Assembly: GCA_963662525.1 (NCBI GenBank)
Contig: OY759717.1
Span: 2,604,001-2,668,000 of the forward strand
Direction of reading: 5' to 3'
From: CAZSDU01 sp963662525
GTDB lineage: Bacteria; Bacteroidota; Bacteroidia; Bacteroidales; FEN-979
DNA length: 64,000 nucleotides
Part shown: positions 52,508 through 62,145 of the stretch, in pieces
Numbering within the stretch: the stretch's first letter is position 1
Layout of the letters: the number at the start of each line of letters is the position of its first letter
Translations under genes and position numbers: made by a program
The notes under the pieces: model-generated
What the model saw: the letters and a program-made list of their open reading frames with translations, nothing else
The model's database searches: none
What the model was told of the DNA's origin: nothing

Positions 52508-54085
52508 ATGAAAACAAAAATTGCATTGCTTGGTACTCTGATCCTGGCGTTTTTTTCGCTCGGTAATTTTGCGCAAGCACAAACACAAACAAAGAAGCCC
52601 AATATCGTCATCATCTGGGGCGATGACATAGGGCAAACAAACGTCAGTGCCTACTCCATGGGTGTCATGGGTTACAGAACACCCAATATTGACAGGGTAG
52701 CCAAGGCAGGCGTATTATTTACCGACTATTACGCAGAACAAAGCTGTACGGCAGGCCGCGCGGCATTTATCACAGGTCAGTGTGGTTTACGCACAGGCCT
52801 GACCAAGGTTGGTGCACCCGGGGCAAGTGCAGGACTTCAGTATAGAGATGTTACCATTGCCCAGTTGTTGAAAGACCAGGGTTATGCAACCGGTCAGTTT
52901 GGGAAAAACCATTTGGGTGACCGTGATGAATTTTTGCCAACTATGCATGGCTTTGATGAATTTTATGGCAGCCTTTATCATCTGAATGCAGAAGAAGAGC
53001 CGGAACAAAGGGATTTTCCCAGTGACAAAGACATTCCCGGTTTCAGGGCGAAATTCGGCCCCCGTGGTATGTTACATTGCTTTGCAAATGCTGATGGCAC
53101 CCAGAAAATAGAAAACCTTGGCCCGCTTACTGCAAAGCGTATGGAAACTGTTGATGATGAATTTGCACAAAGGGGCGCCGCTTTTCTTGAACAACAGGTA
53201 AAAGCAGGCAAACCGGTATTTCTCTGGGTAAACTTCACCCATATGCACTTCCGCACCCATGTAAAGCCTGAAAGTGTTGGTCAGTCCGGCCGCTGGATGA
53301 GCGAATATGCTGATGCAATGATTGACCATGATAAAAATGTTGCAACAGTATTGGATATGATCGAAAAATTAGGCATTGCTGACAATACCATTATTATGTA
53401 TGCCACCGATAACGGCCCTCACCAAAACTCATGGCCCGATGCCGGAACCACTCCTTTCCGCAGCGAAAAAAACACAAACTGGGAAGGTGCTTACCGGGTG
53501 CCGGCCATGGTTAGCTGGCCCGGACATATTAAACCGGGAACGGTTTCAAATAACATCATTTCGCACCTCGACTGGATGCCGACATTGCTTGCTGCAGCAG
53601 GCGTACCGGATATAAAAGAAAAATTACTCGCCGGTTATACCGTTGGTGGCAAAACTTACAAGGTGCATTTAGACGGTTACAACATGTTGCCTTTGCTTAC
53701 CGGGCAAACAACGGAGAATCCCAGGAAGGAATTCTTCTACTTCAACGATGATGCACAACTGACAGCGCTTCGATATGATAACTGGAAGGTGGTTTTTATG
53801 GAACAAAGAGTGCAAGGTACCATGGCGCTTTGGGCTGAACCTTTCGTAACACTCCGGATGCCAAAATTATTTAACCTTCGTTCTGATCCTTATGAGAGAG
53901 CTGATGTCACCTCGAATGTCTATTGGGATTGGGAACTCAATCGTGTTTATTTGTTTTTAGCGGCACAACCATATGTCGGTAAATTTATTGCTACATTCAA
54001 GGAGTATCCACCCAGTCAGACTCCTGCTGCATTTAATCTGGATGAGGTAATGAAGAAGATGTCGGAAAGCAACGGAAACGATTAA
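52508..54085 (+). CDS. periplasmic arylsulfatase (formylglycine type)
   Basis: 525 aa. Signal peptide (LGTLILAFFSLGNFAQAQ). The Asp pair IVIIWGDDIGQTN and active-site motif SCTAGRAAFITGQ (C80, C-x-A-x-R, converted to formylglycine), then GKNHLGD, MYATDNGPHQNSWPDAG and the sequence NTNWEGAYRVPAMVSWPGHI, all typical of family S1 sulfatases. It hydrolyses a sulfate ester; the substrate is unknown. No sulfatase-maturing enzyme is in the window. A hairpin separates it from the nucleotidase. Confidence 0.9.
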   Translation: MKTKIALLGTLILAFFSLGNFAQAQTQTKKPNIVIIWGDDIGQTNVSAYSMGVMGYRTPNIDRVAKAGVLFTDYYAEQSCTAGRAAFITGQCGLRTGLTKVGAPGASAGLQYRDVTIAQLLKDQGYATGQFGKNHLGDRDEFLPTMHGFDEFYGSLYHLNAEEEPEQRDFPSDKDIPGFRAKFGPRGMLHCFANADGTQKIENLGPLTAKRMETVDDEFAQRGAAFLEQQVKAGKPVFLWVNFTHMHFRTHVKPESVGQSGRWMSEYADAMIDHDKNVATVLDMIEKLGIADNTIIMYATDNGPHQNSWPDAGTTPFRSEKNTNWEGAYRVPAMVSWPGHIKPGTVSNNIISHLDWMPTLLAAAGVPDIKEKLLAGYTVGGKTYKVHLDGYNMLPLLTGQTTENPRKEFFYFNDDAQLTALRYDNWKVVFMEQRVQGTMALWAEPFVTLRMPKLFNLRSDPYERADVTSNVYWDWELNRVYLFLAAQPYVGKFIATFKEYPPSQTPAAFNLDEVMKKMSESNGND

Positions 54086-54105
54086 TTTATATCTTGTTTT
54101 AATAA

Positions 54106-54134
54106 ACAACGGCCATCCTTCGGGTGGCCGTTGT
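54106..54134 (+). terminator. hairpin between sulfatase and nucleotidase genes
   Basis: ACAACGGCCA and TGGCCGTTGT with a TCCTTCGGG loop make a 10-bp stem; there is no T run after it, so termination may be weak or the hairpin may stabilise mRNA ends. Confidence 0.6.
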
Positions 54135-54160
54135 TCACTTAATCCCTTAAATTATCGACT

Positions 54161-56059
54161 ATGAAATTTTCAGGCTTTCTTCTTTTATCATCATTGCTGT
54201 TTTTTTGCGGGAGCGGACAACTCCAAAGTCAAACCACAAATACTAAAGCCAATGTCAAAACCTTCACCATTCTGCATACCAACGACCTCCATTCGAGTTT
54301 CATCGGAATGGGGCCTTCGTCGGATTACACGCCCTTCAAACTGAACGATGATAAAACAATTGGCGGTTACGCTCGGTTGGCTGGATTAATTGCACAAAAG
54401 AAAAAGCTTCACAGCACTCAGGAGCCGATGCTGGTGCTTGATGCCGGTGATTACAGCATGGGAACCCCATTCGGAGCTGCATCACGCGAAACTGGTGGTG
54501 AACTTCAATTAATGGCTCGAATGGGGTATGATGCCACCACATTTGGAAATCATGAGTTTGATCTTGGTGCAAAGGGACTTGGAGAGGAAATCGCAACCGC
54601 CGCGAAAGCAGGGTTTGTAGTGCCAGTTCTTGCCTCAAATACGAACTTAGGCGCAAATGATTCTACTTTACTGGGTTTGCAAAAAATGGCAAAGGATGGA
54701 TTTATCCTTCCCTACAAAATTATTGAGAGGGATGGCATCCGATTTGGACTTTTCGGCCTGTTGGGAAAAGAGGCGACGTTTTACACCGGTGGTGCTGGTG
54801 CAGTTAAATTTACAGAACCCATTGAAACAGCCGGGAAGATAGTGAAAATACTTCGCGACAGTTTAAAAGCGCAGGTTATAATTTGCCTTAGCCATGGAGG
54901 GGTGGAAAAAGATACCGCTGGGAAATATACAAAAGGCGATGACATTCACCTGGCCGAAGCAGTTCCCGGAATCGACATTGTAATTGGCGGACACAGCCAT
55001 ACTGCGATGAAGGAAGCAATCGTCGTAAACAACCACTCGATCGTAGTTCAAACTGGGAAGGAATGTGAAAATCTTGGAGAACTTGTTGTAACTTTTGATG
55101 GAACCAAGACCAAACTTGTTTCCTGGAAATTGATCCCGGTTAACGATGCAATTAAAGGAGATCAAAAAATAGTTGATGAGATCAATAAGCTCAAACCGGG
55201 TGCCACCAAAGCTGTTTTTTCCTCCCGTGGATACAGTATTGACCAGCCATTGGCAATAGTTCCACAGGATCTGCCAAATACATTTACAAATATTGCCGCT
55301 GGCACCATCCTGGCAAATCTTGTAACCGATGCTTTTCGCCAGGCAACAAATGCTGATATTGGCTTCACTGCTAATGGCATGATGCGTGCCGGTTTGAAAC
55401 GTGGGAAAACAGGTGTCCAGACCGTCTATGATGTTTTCGCAGTAGCCCCGCTTGGATCGGGAGTCATTGATCCAACCGCCGGCAGTGCATTGGTAACGGC
55501 TTACTTTACCGGAAAAGAACTTAAAAATATTCTTGAATTTATAATTATTGATAATCCGGCACATCCGGGAGAATTTTTTCCACGGACTTCCGGAATGAAA
55601 TTTACATACAATCCTTCACGGCCAAAATTTGATGTTATTACGGCCATTGAACTTGGCGACTTTGATCATGGGTATAAAGTGATTGATATTTCCGGTAAGG
55701 ACGGAAAACTATACAGCTTAACAACTCCTGTTTATTTGGGCATGATCATAGCTGCAATCCCTAAATATTCAAAAGATCAACTTGCCCTTGTACCAAAAAA
55801 TGCAAAAGGTGAACCATTAAAGACTAAGGTTGAAGCGCTGGAAATGCCGAAGGACAATGTGGCTGAAATGTTAGCTCCAAATGGAATAGTAATGGATAAG
55901 GATGAAACAGTTCTCTCAACTAATAAGGTGACTGAAATTAAAGAATGGCAGGCCATTATGGATTACCTGTGCAAACTTCCTGTTAAAAAGGGTTCAAGTT
56001 TACCAATTGTTCCTGTGGATAAGCGTGCGGCAGAAGTCCGGGCTATAAAAGTGAATTAG
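54161..56059 (+). CDS. UshA-type 5'-nucleotidase/2',3'-cyclic phosphodiesterase
   Basis: 632 aa with a signal peptide (FLLLSSLLFFCGSGQLQS, possible but weak lipobox). Calcineurin-like metallophosphatase domain: FTILHTNDLHSSFIG, LVLDAGDYSMGTPFG, TFGNHEFDLGAKG, ICLSHGG and IVIGGHSHTAM, all metal ligands present. The C-terminal 5_nucleotid_C domain has IGFTANGMMRAGLKRG and FAVAPLGSGVI. It releases nucleosides and phosphate in the periplasm or at the cell surface. The next gene starts 21 bp on. Confidence 0.88.
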   Translation: MKFSGFLLLSSLLFFCGSGQLQSQTTNTKANVKTFTILHTNDLHSSFIGMGPSSDYTPFKLNDDKTIGGYARLAGLIAQKKKLHSTQEPMLVLDAGDYSMGTPFGAASRETGGELQLMARMGYDATTFGNHEFDLGAKGLGEEIATAAKAGFVVPVLASNTNLGANDSTLLGLQKMAKDGFILPYKIIERDGIRFGLFGLLGKEATFYTGGAGAVKFTEPIETAGKIVKILRDSLKAQVIICLSHGGVEKDTAGKYTKGDDIHLAEAVPGIDIVIGGHSHTAMKEAIVVNNHSIVVQTGKECENLGELVVTFDGTKTKLVSWKLIPVNDAIKGDQKIVDEINKLKPGATKAVFSSRGYSIDQPLAIVPQDLPNTFTNIAAGTILANLVTDAFRQATNADIGFTANGMMRAGLKRGKTGVQTVYDVFAVAPLGSGVIDPTAGSALVTAYFTGKELKNILEFIIIDNPAHPGEFFPRTSGMKFTYNPSRPKFDVITAIELGDFDHGYKVIDISGKDGKLYSLTTPVYLGMIIAAIPKYSKDQLALVPKNAKGEPLKTKVEALEMPKDNVAEMLAPNGIVMDKDETVLSTNKVTEIKEWQAIMDYLCKLPVKKGSSLPIVPVDKRAAEVRAIKVN

Positions 56060-56080
56060 ATCACTTTTTAAAAATAATTT

Positions 56081-56899
56081 ATGAAATACACTACCAAATT
56101 AACTTTTCTGCTTTTATGCATTATTCCCTTTGTATCAGAAATCTTGATTGCACAGGAAGTAAAACCCGCAGAATCTGCTGAAGACCTGGCAAAAAAACTG
56201 AGCAACCCCATCGCATCACTGATCAGCGTTCCGTTTCAAAATAACTTGGACGTAGGGATAGGCCAGTACAAAGGTGCCAGGAATACATTAAATTTTCAAC
56301 CAGTAATTCCGATACATCTTTCTCCAAAGCTCAATTTAATTACCAGGATTGTTCTTCCTTTTGTCACGCAATACAATATCTCAAAGGAGGGATCATATCA
56401 AAGCGGATTGAGCGATGCCGTCGCAAGCGCTTTTTTTTCACCTGCATTCACTAAACATGGAATTACCTGGGGCATTGGTCCTGTGTTTCTTTTACCTGTG
56501 GCGACAGACAGCCTCCTGGCTTCAAGGAAATTTGGTATTGGTCCTACCGGGGTTATTTTAGGACAGATCAAAGGCTGGACGATCGGTGCCCTTGTTAACC
56601 AGATATGGTCAGCGGCGGGAGCGAAAAATCGTCCGGACGTAAATCAAATGTTTGTGCAGCCATTTGTGTCATATAACTGGAAAAGCGGTGCCGGGGTCGG
56701 GATCAATGCTGAAATAACACAGAACTGGTATGCCCAAACCACATCAATCTTTATTAATCCTGTCATGACAGGAATTACTAAATTGGGTAAACAGACCATT
56801 CAGCTTGTCATCGGGCCACGTATCCAGGTGGCTGCCCCTTCCAAGGGTAAAGCTGATTTTGGTGTGCGGGCAGCATTGGTTTTTGTTTTCCCAAAATAG
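56081..56899 (+). CDS. putative outer-membrane porin-like protein ('neuromedin U'-type family)
   Basis: 272 aa. Signal peptide (FLLLCIIPFVSEILIAQ). It then has ADLAKKLSNPIASLISVPF-like sequence (LAKKLSNPIASLISVPFQNN), the start common to the bacterial transporter family mislabelled neuromedin U, then FSPAFTKHGITWGIGPVFLL and FVQPFVSYNWKSGAGVGINA. Beta-rich, ending in alternating residues (AALVFVFPK, terminal basic residue). Probably an outer-membrane channel; the substrate is unknown. May work with the nucleotidase before it. Confidence 0.72.
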   Translation: MKYTTKLTFLLLCIIPFVSEILIAQEVKPAESAEDLAKKLSNPIASLISVPFQNNLDVGIGQYKGARNTLNFQPVIPIHLSPKLNLITRIVLPFVTQYNISKEGSYQSGLSDAVASAFFSPAFTKHGITWGIGPVFLLPVATDSLLASRKFGIGPTGVILGQIKGWTIGALVNQIWSAAGAKNRPDVNQMFVQPFVSYNWKSGAGVGINAEITQNWYAQTTSIFINPVMTGITKLGKQTIQLVIGPRIQVAAPSKGKADFGVRAALVFVFPK

Positions 56900-56989
56900 G
56901 ATGAAATGCAGAACTGCTATTGAAAATTATCAGCCACTGCTGATGTTGTTTTTAAACTGAATGAATTTTCAGAAAATAATTTCCAACCA

Positions 56990-57751
56990 ATGAACGCAAC
57001 CATCAAAATTATTTTAACTGTTATATTTGGAGCTCCACTTTTTCTTACAGCTCAAAAATCAGATTCTGTTCCGGTTATCAAACCACCCTTTCATAAAAAT
57101 GTTATCAAATTTAATCCAACACCCATGTTATTGTGGAGCACTAAAAATATTACATTGAGTTATGAACGGATACTAAACCCGAAGCAATCCATAGCGCTTA
57201 CACTTGGCTACCTTGAATTTCCAAGTCTTTTTAAAGATACGATCGGCGGCTTGCTGGCAATCACAGGCCGGGAAAAGTACGGGATTAATGTTGCCCTTGA
57301 ATACAGGTTTTACCTGGGGAAAAGGAATTCCAGACCCATCCCTGATGGTGTTTACCTCGCTCCATTCGCAAGTTATTACGGTTATCACTTCAAAAACAAT
57401 GTAGATGTGATGCACACTACCCTCGACAGTGCAGGAGTTGTTAAAGGCAATTTTAACATCTTTAATGTGGGCGTTGAGTTGGGTTACCAGTTTGTTTTCT
57501 GGAAGCGGATGACCCTTGATTTTGTCCTGATTGGTCCTGCCATAAGTTATTATGCTGGTGGTGTGGACATAAGCGGGAACATCAACCTCGATCAATTGCA
57601 GGAGATCAACGCTGATTTATACAATAAATTAAAAGAAAAATATCCTTTGATCGGAGATTTCGTTGTCAACAAATCTTTCAAACAGAATGGGAAACTCAAT
57701 TTACTCAGTGTCGGGTTCCGTTACCTGGTGCAAATAGGATTTCATTTTTAA
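56990..57751 (+). CDS. small outer-membrane beta-barrel protein (DUF3575-like)
   Basis: 253 aa. Signal peptide (TIKIILTVIFGAPLFLTAQK). NVIKFNPTPMLLWSTKNITL and YERILNPKQSIALTLGYLEF are the usual first strands of DUF3575-like 8-10-strand barrels; the protein ends FRYLVQIGFHF with a terminal Phe, the usual barrel end. Function unknown. It ends 4 bp inside the convergent cytochrome gene. Confidence 0.72.
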   Translation: MNATIKIILTVIFGAPLFLTAQKSDSVPVIKPPFHKNVIKFNPTPMLLWSTKNITLSYERILNPKQSIALTLGYLEFPSLFKDTIGGLLAITGREKYGINVALEYRFYLGKRNSRPIPDGVYLAPFASYYGYHFKNNVDVMHTTLDSAGVVKGNFNIFNVGVELGYQFVFWKRMTLDFVLIGPAISYYAGGVDISGNINLDQLQEINADLYNKLKEKYPLIGDFVVNKSFKQNGKLNLLSVGFRYLVQIGFHF

Positions 57752-60036
57752 TGCAAATCCTGAACTGATTTCTCCCCAGGGAAACAGCTTTTTAACTTTA
57801 CAATAATAGGTGTTGCTTTCCCACGGTTATTCTGGTTCATATAGAACGAATAAATAGCATACAGCAGATCATAGTTACAGGGATCCTGCTGGAGTCCTTT
57901 CAGGAATGTTGCTTCGCATTTATCGTTCTGTCCGGTCATCTGGTATAGAAGTGCAAGGTTGTACCATATCCTTGGATTAGTTCCTGGTTTGGTTGAAGCG
58001 GTTTCGAGCAGGGTGATCGCCTCAGGATATCTTTTCTGTTCACCATAAAGCAATGCAAGATAATAATAACCTTCCGACACCTCAGGATGGTTGGTAATCA
58101 AGTCATAGAAGAGTTTCTCAGCGGGTTCTGTTTTGCCTTCCTGGTAATACAGCATTGCCAGGTTGATTTTGGCTGGATAAAAAAGGTTATCAAGGACAAT
58201 GGCTTCGCGATAGTTCTCTTCAGCCTTGGACAGGTCTTTGGTTTTAGCATAATAATTGCCCAGGTTATATCGCCCGGATGGAAAATCGGCGAGATATTCC
58301 AGCGAACTTTTATACTCCTCAAAAGCCTTGCAGGACAAGCGGTATTGGGTTTCGTTGAAGGCGTCTTTCCTGTATGTCGAAAGCCGGTATGCCGCCTCCA
58401 TTCGGACCGTTTTGATGGGATCACCGAGCAGCGGGGCAAGGATACGTAAAAGCCCTGCAGAATCTGCAGCCATATAATTTTCTGCTGCTTTGCGGCGCAG
58501 CAAGGGGTCAGGGTCGTTCAATGCTTTGCGCACAGCATCCTGTGCTTTTGCACTTGGGTAGCTTGACAAATAACCAATGGCGGTGGCCCTGATGATCTCA
58601 GGGTAGAGATTGCTGTTGATGATCCTTAGCAAACCGGAGTCGGCTCCTGCTTTCCCGGCAGCTGCTTCGGCAAGGATAGTTCCATAATGGGCTTTTTTCC
58701 GTTCGCCATACCACTTATTCACATTCTGAAGTGCCCATTGGTCGGTCTTGTCATCATGGCAATTAATGCAGGCATTCGGTGTGCCGAGTTGTAAAGATAA
58801 ATCCGGTCTCGGAATCCGCATACTGTGGTCGTATCGCCTGTCAACCCCCATGTAAAACTGGCCTGGCATATGGCAATCACGACAAAGGTTACCATCCCCC
58901 GGTCCAAGTCTCTTATTTAGGTTGTTAACGAAAGATGTTCCTGTTTTTCCCTTTGATTTGTGCATGTGATGGTTGAAGGTGTCGTATTCGTCGGCCCGGT
59001 GACATTGGGTACATAAGGCATTCCCATCAAACTTCCTCTTCAGGCTGTGCGGATCGTGGCAGTCGCCGCAGCGAACGTCTTTCATGTACATCTTGCTCTG
59101 GGTAAAAGAGCCGTATTCATAGTCTTCATCCTTGAATTGCCCGTCGATGTGATAGGTTGGCCGGGTTGGCAACTGAGGGATAGCATAACTCAGAAACTCA
59201 CTGTGCGTATGATCATACGGTCCTGTGGAGCTCCTGCGCGCATGACATGGTGCGCATGATTCTACATACTGGCGGGAGGTTATTTTGCTTGTTTTTACCA
59301 GTAGACCGGTGTTATTGTCCTGGGGCCTCGCCAGTTCCGGCAGCCTTGACCATTCAATATGTAATGATCCCGGGCCATGACATGCCTCACAATTTACATT
59401 GATATCGTTCCAGGTTGTATGGTAAGATTTTTTTTCGGGATTGTAGTTTTTCTGAAGATTAGTAGAATGGCACTCGGCACACATGCTGTTCCAGTTCTGG
59501 GCCTGGTTGGTCCAATACAACCAGTTGTCTGGTTTCAGGTCTTCCGGCCTGTACACCATGGCTGCCATGTGGAACCATTTCTTTTCAATTGTATTCCAGG
59601 CAATGGGCAGGCACTGGTATTTACCATTTTCGAAAGGTATCAGATATTGTTGCAAGGGACGAATGCCAAAGGTATATGTGATCTGAAACTCCTTTATGAT
59701 GCCACCCGGCCCTTCAGTGTATACATAGAACTTTCCAGCTCGCTTGTAGAACTTTGATGTTTTCCCGTTGAAAGTAAACTCAGCATTATTAAAGTTACCT
59801 TTAACTGAAGTATCAGATGCAACTGCCATGGCACTATCATGATCTGACCCCTTCCATAACCGGTATTCCTTCTGATGGCATTCGATACAAGCCTTGCCCC
59901 CGGTGAAAACAGCTACCGGCCGCTGAATTTTCCCGTGGTCCCGGTTTAATAGCAATGAAAGAGGAAAGCTAAGCACAATCACCACGATGGCAATCAGTCC
60001 GGTAATTTTCCAGGATCTAAGATTTGTGGTTATCAT
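57748..60036 (-). CDS. octaheme cytochrome c with HEAT and TPR repeats
   Basis: 762 aa. N-terminal membrane anchor (ITGLIAIVVIVLSFPLSLLL). Eight CxxCH sites follow in residues 50-420: CIECH, CAECH, CEACH, CAPCH, CGDCH, CTQCH, CRDCH and CINCH; the arrangement recalls the cytochrome c554/multiheme family. After it is a HEAT-like segment (about 470-560) and TPR repeats (from about 580 to 750) (YNLGNYYAKTKDLSKAEENY). Overlaps the Rieske gene by 4 bp (ATGA), so it most likely takes electrons from the cytochrome b/Rieske pair in place of cytochrome c1. The acceptor is unknown. Confidence 0.87.
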   Translation of the reverse strand: MITTNLRSWKITGLIAIVVIVLSFPLSLLLNRDHGKIQRPVAVFTGGKACIECHQKEYRLWKGSDHDSAMAVASDTSVKGNFNNAEFTFNGKTSKFYKRAGKFYVYTEGPGGIIKEFQITYTFGIRPLQQYLIPFENGKYQCLPIAWNTIEKKWFHMAAMVYRPEDLKPDNWLYWTNQAQNWNSMCAECHSTNLQKNYNPEKKSYHTTWNDINVNCEACHGPGSLHIEWSRLPELARPQDNNTGLLVKTSKITSRQYVESCAPCHARRSSTGPYDHTHSEFLSYAIPQLPTRPTYHIDGQFKDEDYEYGSFTQSKMYMKDVRCGDCHDPHSLKRKFDGNALCTQCHRADEYDTFNHHMHKSKGKTGTSFVNNLNKRLGPGDGNLCRDCHMPGQFYMGVDRRYDHSMRIPRPDLSLQLGTPNACINCHDDKTDQWALQNVNKWYGERKKAHYGTILAEAAAGKAGADSGLLRIINSNLYPEIIRATAIGYLSSYPSAKAQDAVRKALNDPDPLLRRKAAENYMAADSAGLLRILAPLLGDPIKTVRMEAAYRLSTYRKDAFNETQYRLSCKAFEEYKSSLEYLADFPSGRYNLGNYYAKTKDLSKAEENYREAIVLDNLFYPAKINLAMLYYQEGKTEPAEKLFYDLITNHPEVSEGYYYLALLYGEQKRYPEAITLLETASTKPGTNPRIWYNLALLYQMTGQNDKCEATFLKGLQQDPCNYDLLYAIYSFYMNQNNRGKATPIIVKLKSCFPGEKSVQDLH

Positions 60037-60551
60037 GCGTAAATAAGTTGATCTTTTCTGAATGTTTTCCGTTCTTTCAGGGTGCCGATATCTACCTTCA
60101 CTATCCCGTTTTCAATCAGAACCGGGAAGTAATCAAGTGCCCTGGCAGCCGGAGGGTTTAGAACTTCACCACTGATATTGAATGCTGAAGAATGGCAGGG
60201 GCAGATGAATCTTTTTTTGTTTTCTTCCCATGAAACGGAACAGCCCAAATGTGTGCATCGCAGGGATAGCGCAATGAATCCACCATCCTCCTGCCGGGCA
60301 AGGTAGAATCTCCCGCCCATGAATGCGCTTACTTTGCCAAGTCCGAATGAATCGACCAGTCCGGCTTCAACCAATTGTTTTGGTGCAGCGATATTCTTGT
60401 TTTTTCCTGAGAAAAAATATGCCATGATCATTCCAACCGACTCTATTGCAATAAGAATACCCAGGCCTTTCCATGCCATACCAAAGAAATCACGTCGGTT
60501 AATTCTATCACGAGTATCTTTCCCGGCTATTTCCTGACCTGTTTTCTTCAT
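60033..60551 (-). CDS. Rieske iron-sulfur protein of a cytochrome bc-type complex
   Basis: 172 aa. N-terminal twin-Arg-like RRDFFGMAWKGLGILIAIES with membrane helix, then SLRCTHLGCSVSW and FICPCHSSAFN, the 2Fe-2S ligands (C-x-H, C-x-x-H). It is a short Rieske subunit as in b6f or menaquinol:cytochrome c complexes. The stop overlaps the start of the octaheme gene, and cytochrome b precedes it by 12 bp. Confidence 0.9.
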   Translation of the reverse strand: MKKTGQEIAGKDTRDRINRRDFFGMAWKGLGILIAIESVGMIMAYFFSGKNKNIAAPKQLVEAGLVDSFGLGKVSAFMGGRFYLARQEDGGFIALSLRCTHLGCSVSWEENKKRFICPCHSSAFNISGEVLNPPAARALDYFPVLIENGIVKVDIGTLKERKTFRKDQLIYA

Positions 60552-60563
60552 GAATTATCCTCG

Positions 60564-61826
60564 TTAAACATTCCAGGGGAAAGTCAGTTCCATGTCCTTT
60601 CCTCTGAAAAATATGCCTGTTACCGACAGTAGGATAAAGGCAGTAATAATAAAAACAAAAATAGCCTGAACCAGTTCCGCCTTTGAAAGCCTGAACCCTT
60701 TCAGGTAAAATTGATAATAACCTCCCATCAGCAGGAATAGGATCACAAGTGGGATCACTCCGTTGCTGATCAGAGCAGGTATGCCCTGCATGACCATTTC
60801 AAAGTTCAATACATAAGCATTGAAAAGTATTCCTGCCAGGGTGGCAAGAGCGGTAAAAATGGCGGTATGCTTTGACGACTGTATTCCTTTCCTGGAGATA
60901 AACCAATGACCGTTCGGCGGTTCATTGTATTTAAAAAACGGGATCCATGCCAAAAACACAATCACACTCATAGGAATAATAAACGCCGCAAAGAAGGGGT
61001 GAAAATGCATCAGCAACTCCTGCACTCCTGCAAAGTACCAGGGTGCCTTGGTCGGATTCATGCTATAGGATGGGTTTGCCTTTTCGAGCAAAGGTGCATT
61101 GAATAGTGCAGAGAAGATGAGCAAAACCGCAATCAGTATAAGTCCGACAATAAATTCCCTGAAAACCAGGTTGGGTATTACAGGCAACATCTCACTTTTC
61201 TCCGGGGTTTCGGGCAGTAAAACACCACCAGCTTTGCGCACCCTCCAGAAATGATAAAGAACAATAGCAATAAGTAAAAAGGGAAATAAAGCAGTATGAA
61301 AGGTGAAAAAGGTTTGCAGCGTGTCGGCATTTAACTCCTTACCACCAACAATCGAATTCCTGAGACTTTCACCAACTACGGGTAAATAACCTATAATATT
61401 GGTGCTGACAGTAATGGCCCAATAGGCAAGTTGATCCCAGGGAAGGAGATATCCGGTAAAATTTGCAAATACGATGAGTGCCAAGAGAAATAAACCGAAG
61501 ATCCAGTTAGTTGAACGCAAATCCCTGTAGGCCCCGGTAAAGAATACCCTGAGAAAATGTAAAAATGCGATCAACAAAAGGAACACTCCGCTCCAGTAAT
61601 GAATGTTCCGGATAAACTGACCGAAAAGTACCTGGTTTTTCAGGAACAGAACTGAATTGTAAGCCTCTGCAGGGGAGGAGACGTAATAGAACCGCAGAAG
61701 AATGCCCGTAATTATCTGAATTACAATCAGCAGGGCTGCCATGCCCCCCAACCCAAAAGTACGATTAAATCGTAATGCAGATTCGTTGACCTTAGCCGGA
61801 TGGAGATGAAAAAAAATATTGCGCAT
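60564..61826 (-). CDS. cytochrome b (fused N- and C-terminal) of a bc/b6f-type complex
   Basis: 420 aa with about eight membrane helices. Heme b ligands are His in NIHYWSGVF and AFLHFLRVFF, and His in FFTFHTALF and VLYHFWRV (the second pair separated by 14 residues, as in b6f type). The Qo region reads NPTKAPWYFAGVQELLMHFH in place of PEWYF. It forms the quinol-oxidising core with the Rieske protein. A -7 box lies 39 bp upstream on the minus strand. An unusual cargo for a 23-kb element. Confidence 0.9.
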   Translation of the reverse strand: MRNIFFHLHPAKVNESALRFNRTFGLGGMAALLIVIQIITGILLRFYYVSSPAEAYNSVLFLKNQVLFGQFIRNIHYWSGVFLLLIAFLHFLRVFFTGAYRDLRSTNWIFGLFLLALIVFANFTGYLLPWDQLAYWAITVSTNIIGYLPVVGESLRNSIVGGKELNADTLQTFFTFHTALFPFLLIAIVLYHFWRVRKAGGVLLPETPEKSEMLPVIPNLVFREFIVGLILIAVLLIFSALFNAPLLEKANPSYSMNPTKAPWYFAGVQELLMHFHPFFAAFIIPMSVIVFLAWIPFFKYNEPPNGHWFISRKGIQSSKHTAIFTALATLAGILFNAYVLNFEMVMQGIPALISNGVIPLVILFLLMGGYYQFYLKGFRLSKAELVQAIFVFIITAFILLSVTGIFFRGKDMELTFPWNV

Positions 61827-61864
61827 TCGACCTGATAGTTAAATCAACCAAGATTGTGGCTGAC

Positions 61865-61872
61865 CAAAATTA
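61865..61872 (-). promoter_or_regulatory. -7 box (TAATTTTG, minus strand) for the cytochrome b operon
   Basis: TAnnTTTG match 39 bp before the cytochrome b ATG; it is the only visible candidate for the three-gene respiratory operon. Confidence 0.45.
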
Positions 61873-61904
61873 GAGAAATTTGGCCAGGTTACAAATTTCA
61901 TAAA

Positions 61905-62136
61905 TCAAATCACCAGTATATCAAAATTGTTTTCAGGAAGTAATACAGACTTTGGCATTGATCCCACAACAATCCTTGTTATTTTATTCTGTTGCATGCC
62001 TATCACAACGGAAACACTCATTTTATTTTGATTGAATGTTATTCAAAACTTCCATGCTATAGAGGTCGATGCCCTCCTTACATATTCTTATGCACTTGAT
62101 ATTGATTCCTGTATCGAGTATATTTACTACTAATAT
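61905..62136 (-). pseudogene. decayed ORF, possible universal-stress-like end
   Basis: The minus-strand frame reads NILVVNILDTGINIKCIRIC, KEGIDLYSMEVLNNIQSK, then a TAA at 62022-62024, then MSVSVVIGMQQNKITRIVVG, SMPKSVLLPENNFDILVI and stop. It is one frame broken by a stop codon. The last 20 residues resemble the final strand region of universal stress proteins, a weak likeness. It overlaps the promoter side of the cytochrome operon and the winged-helix gene start. I cannot exclude a 38-residue true gene from the internal ATG. Confidence 0.3.
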
Positions 62137-62145
62137 ATTTCACTT

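Noticed and set aside
54863..55564. 233-aa minus-strand ORF opposite the nucleotidase
   Set aside because: Antisense to conserved UshA motifs; low-complexity basic/aromatic composition typical of a shadow ORF.
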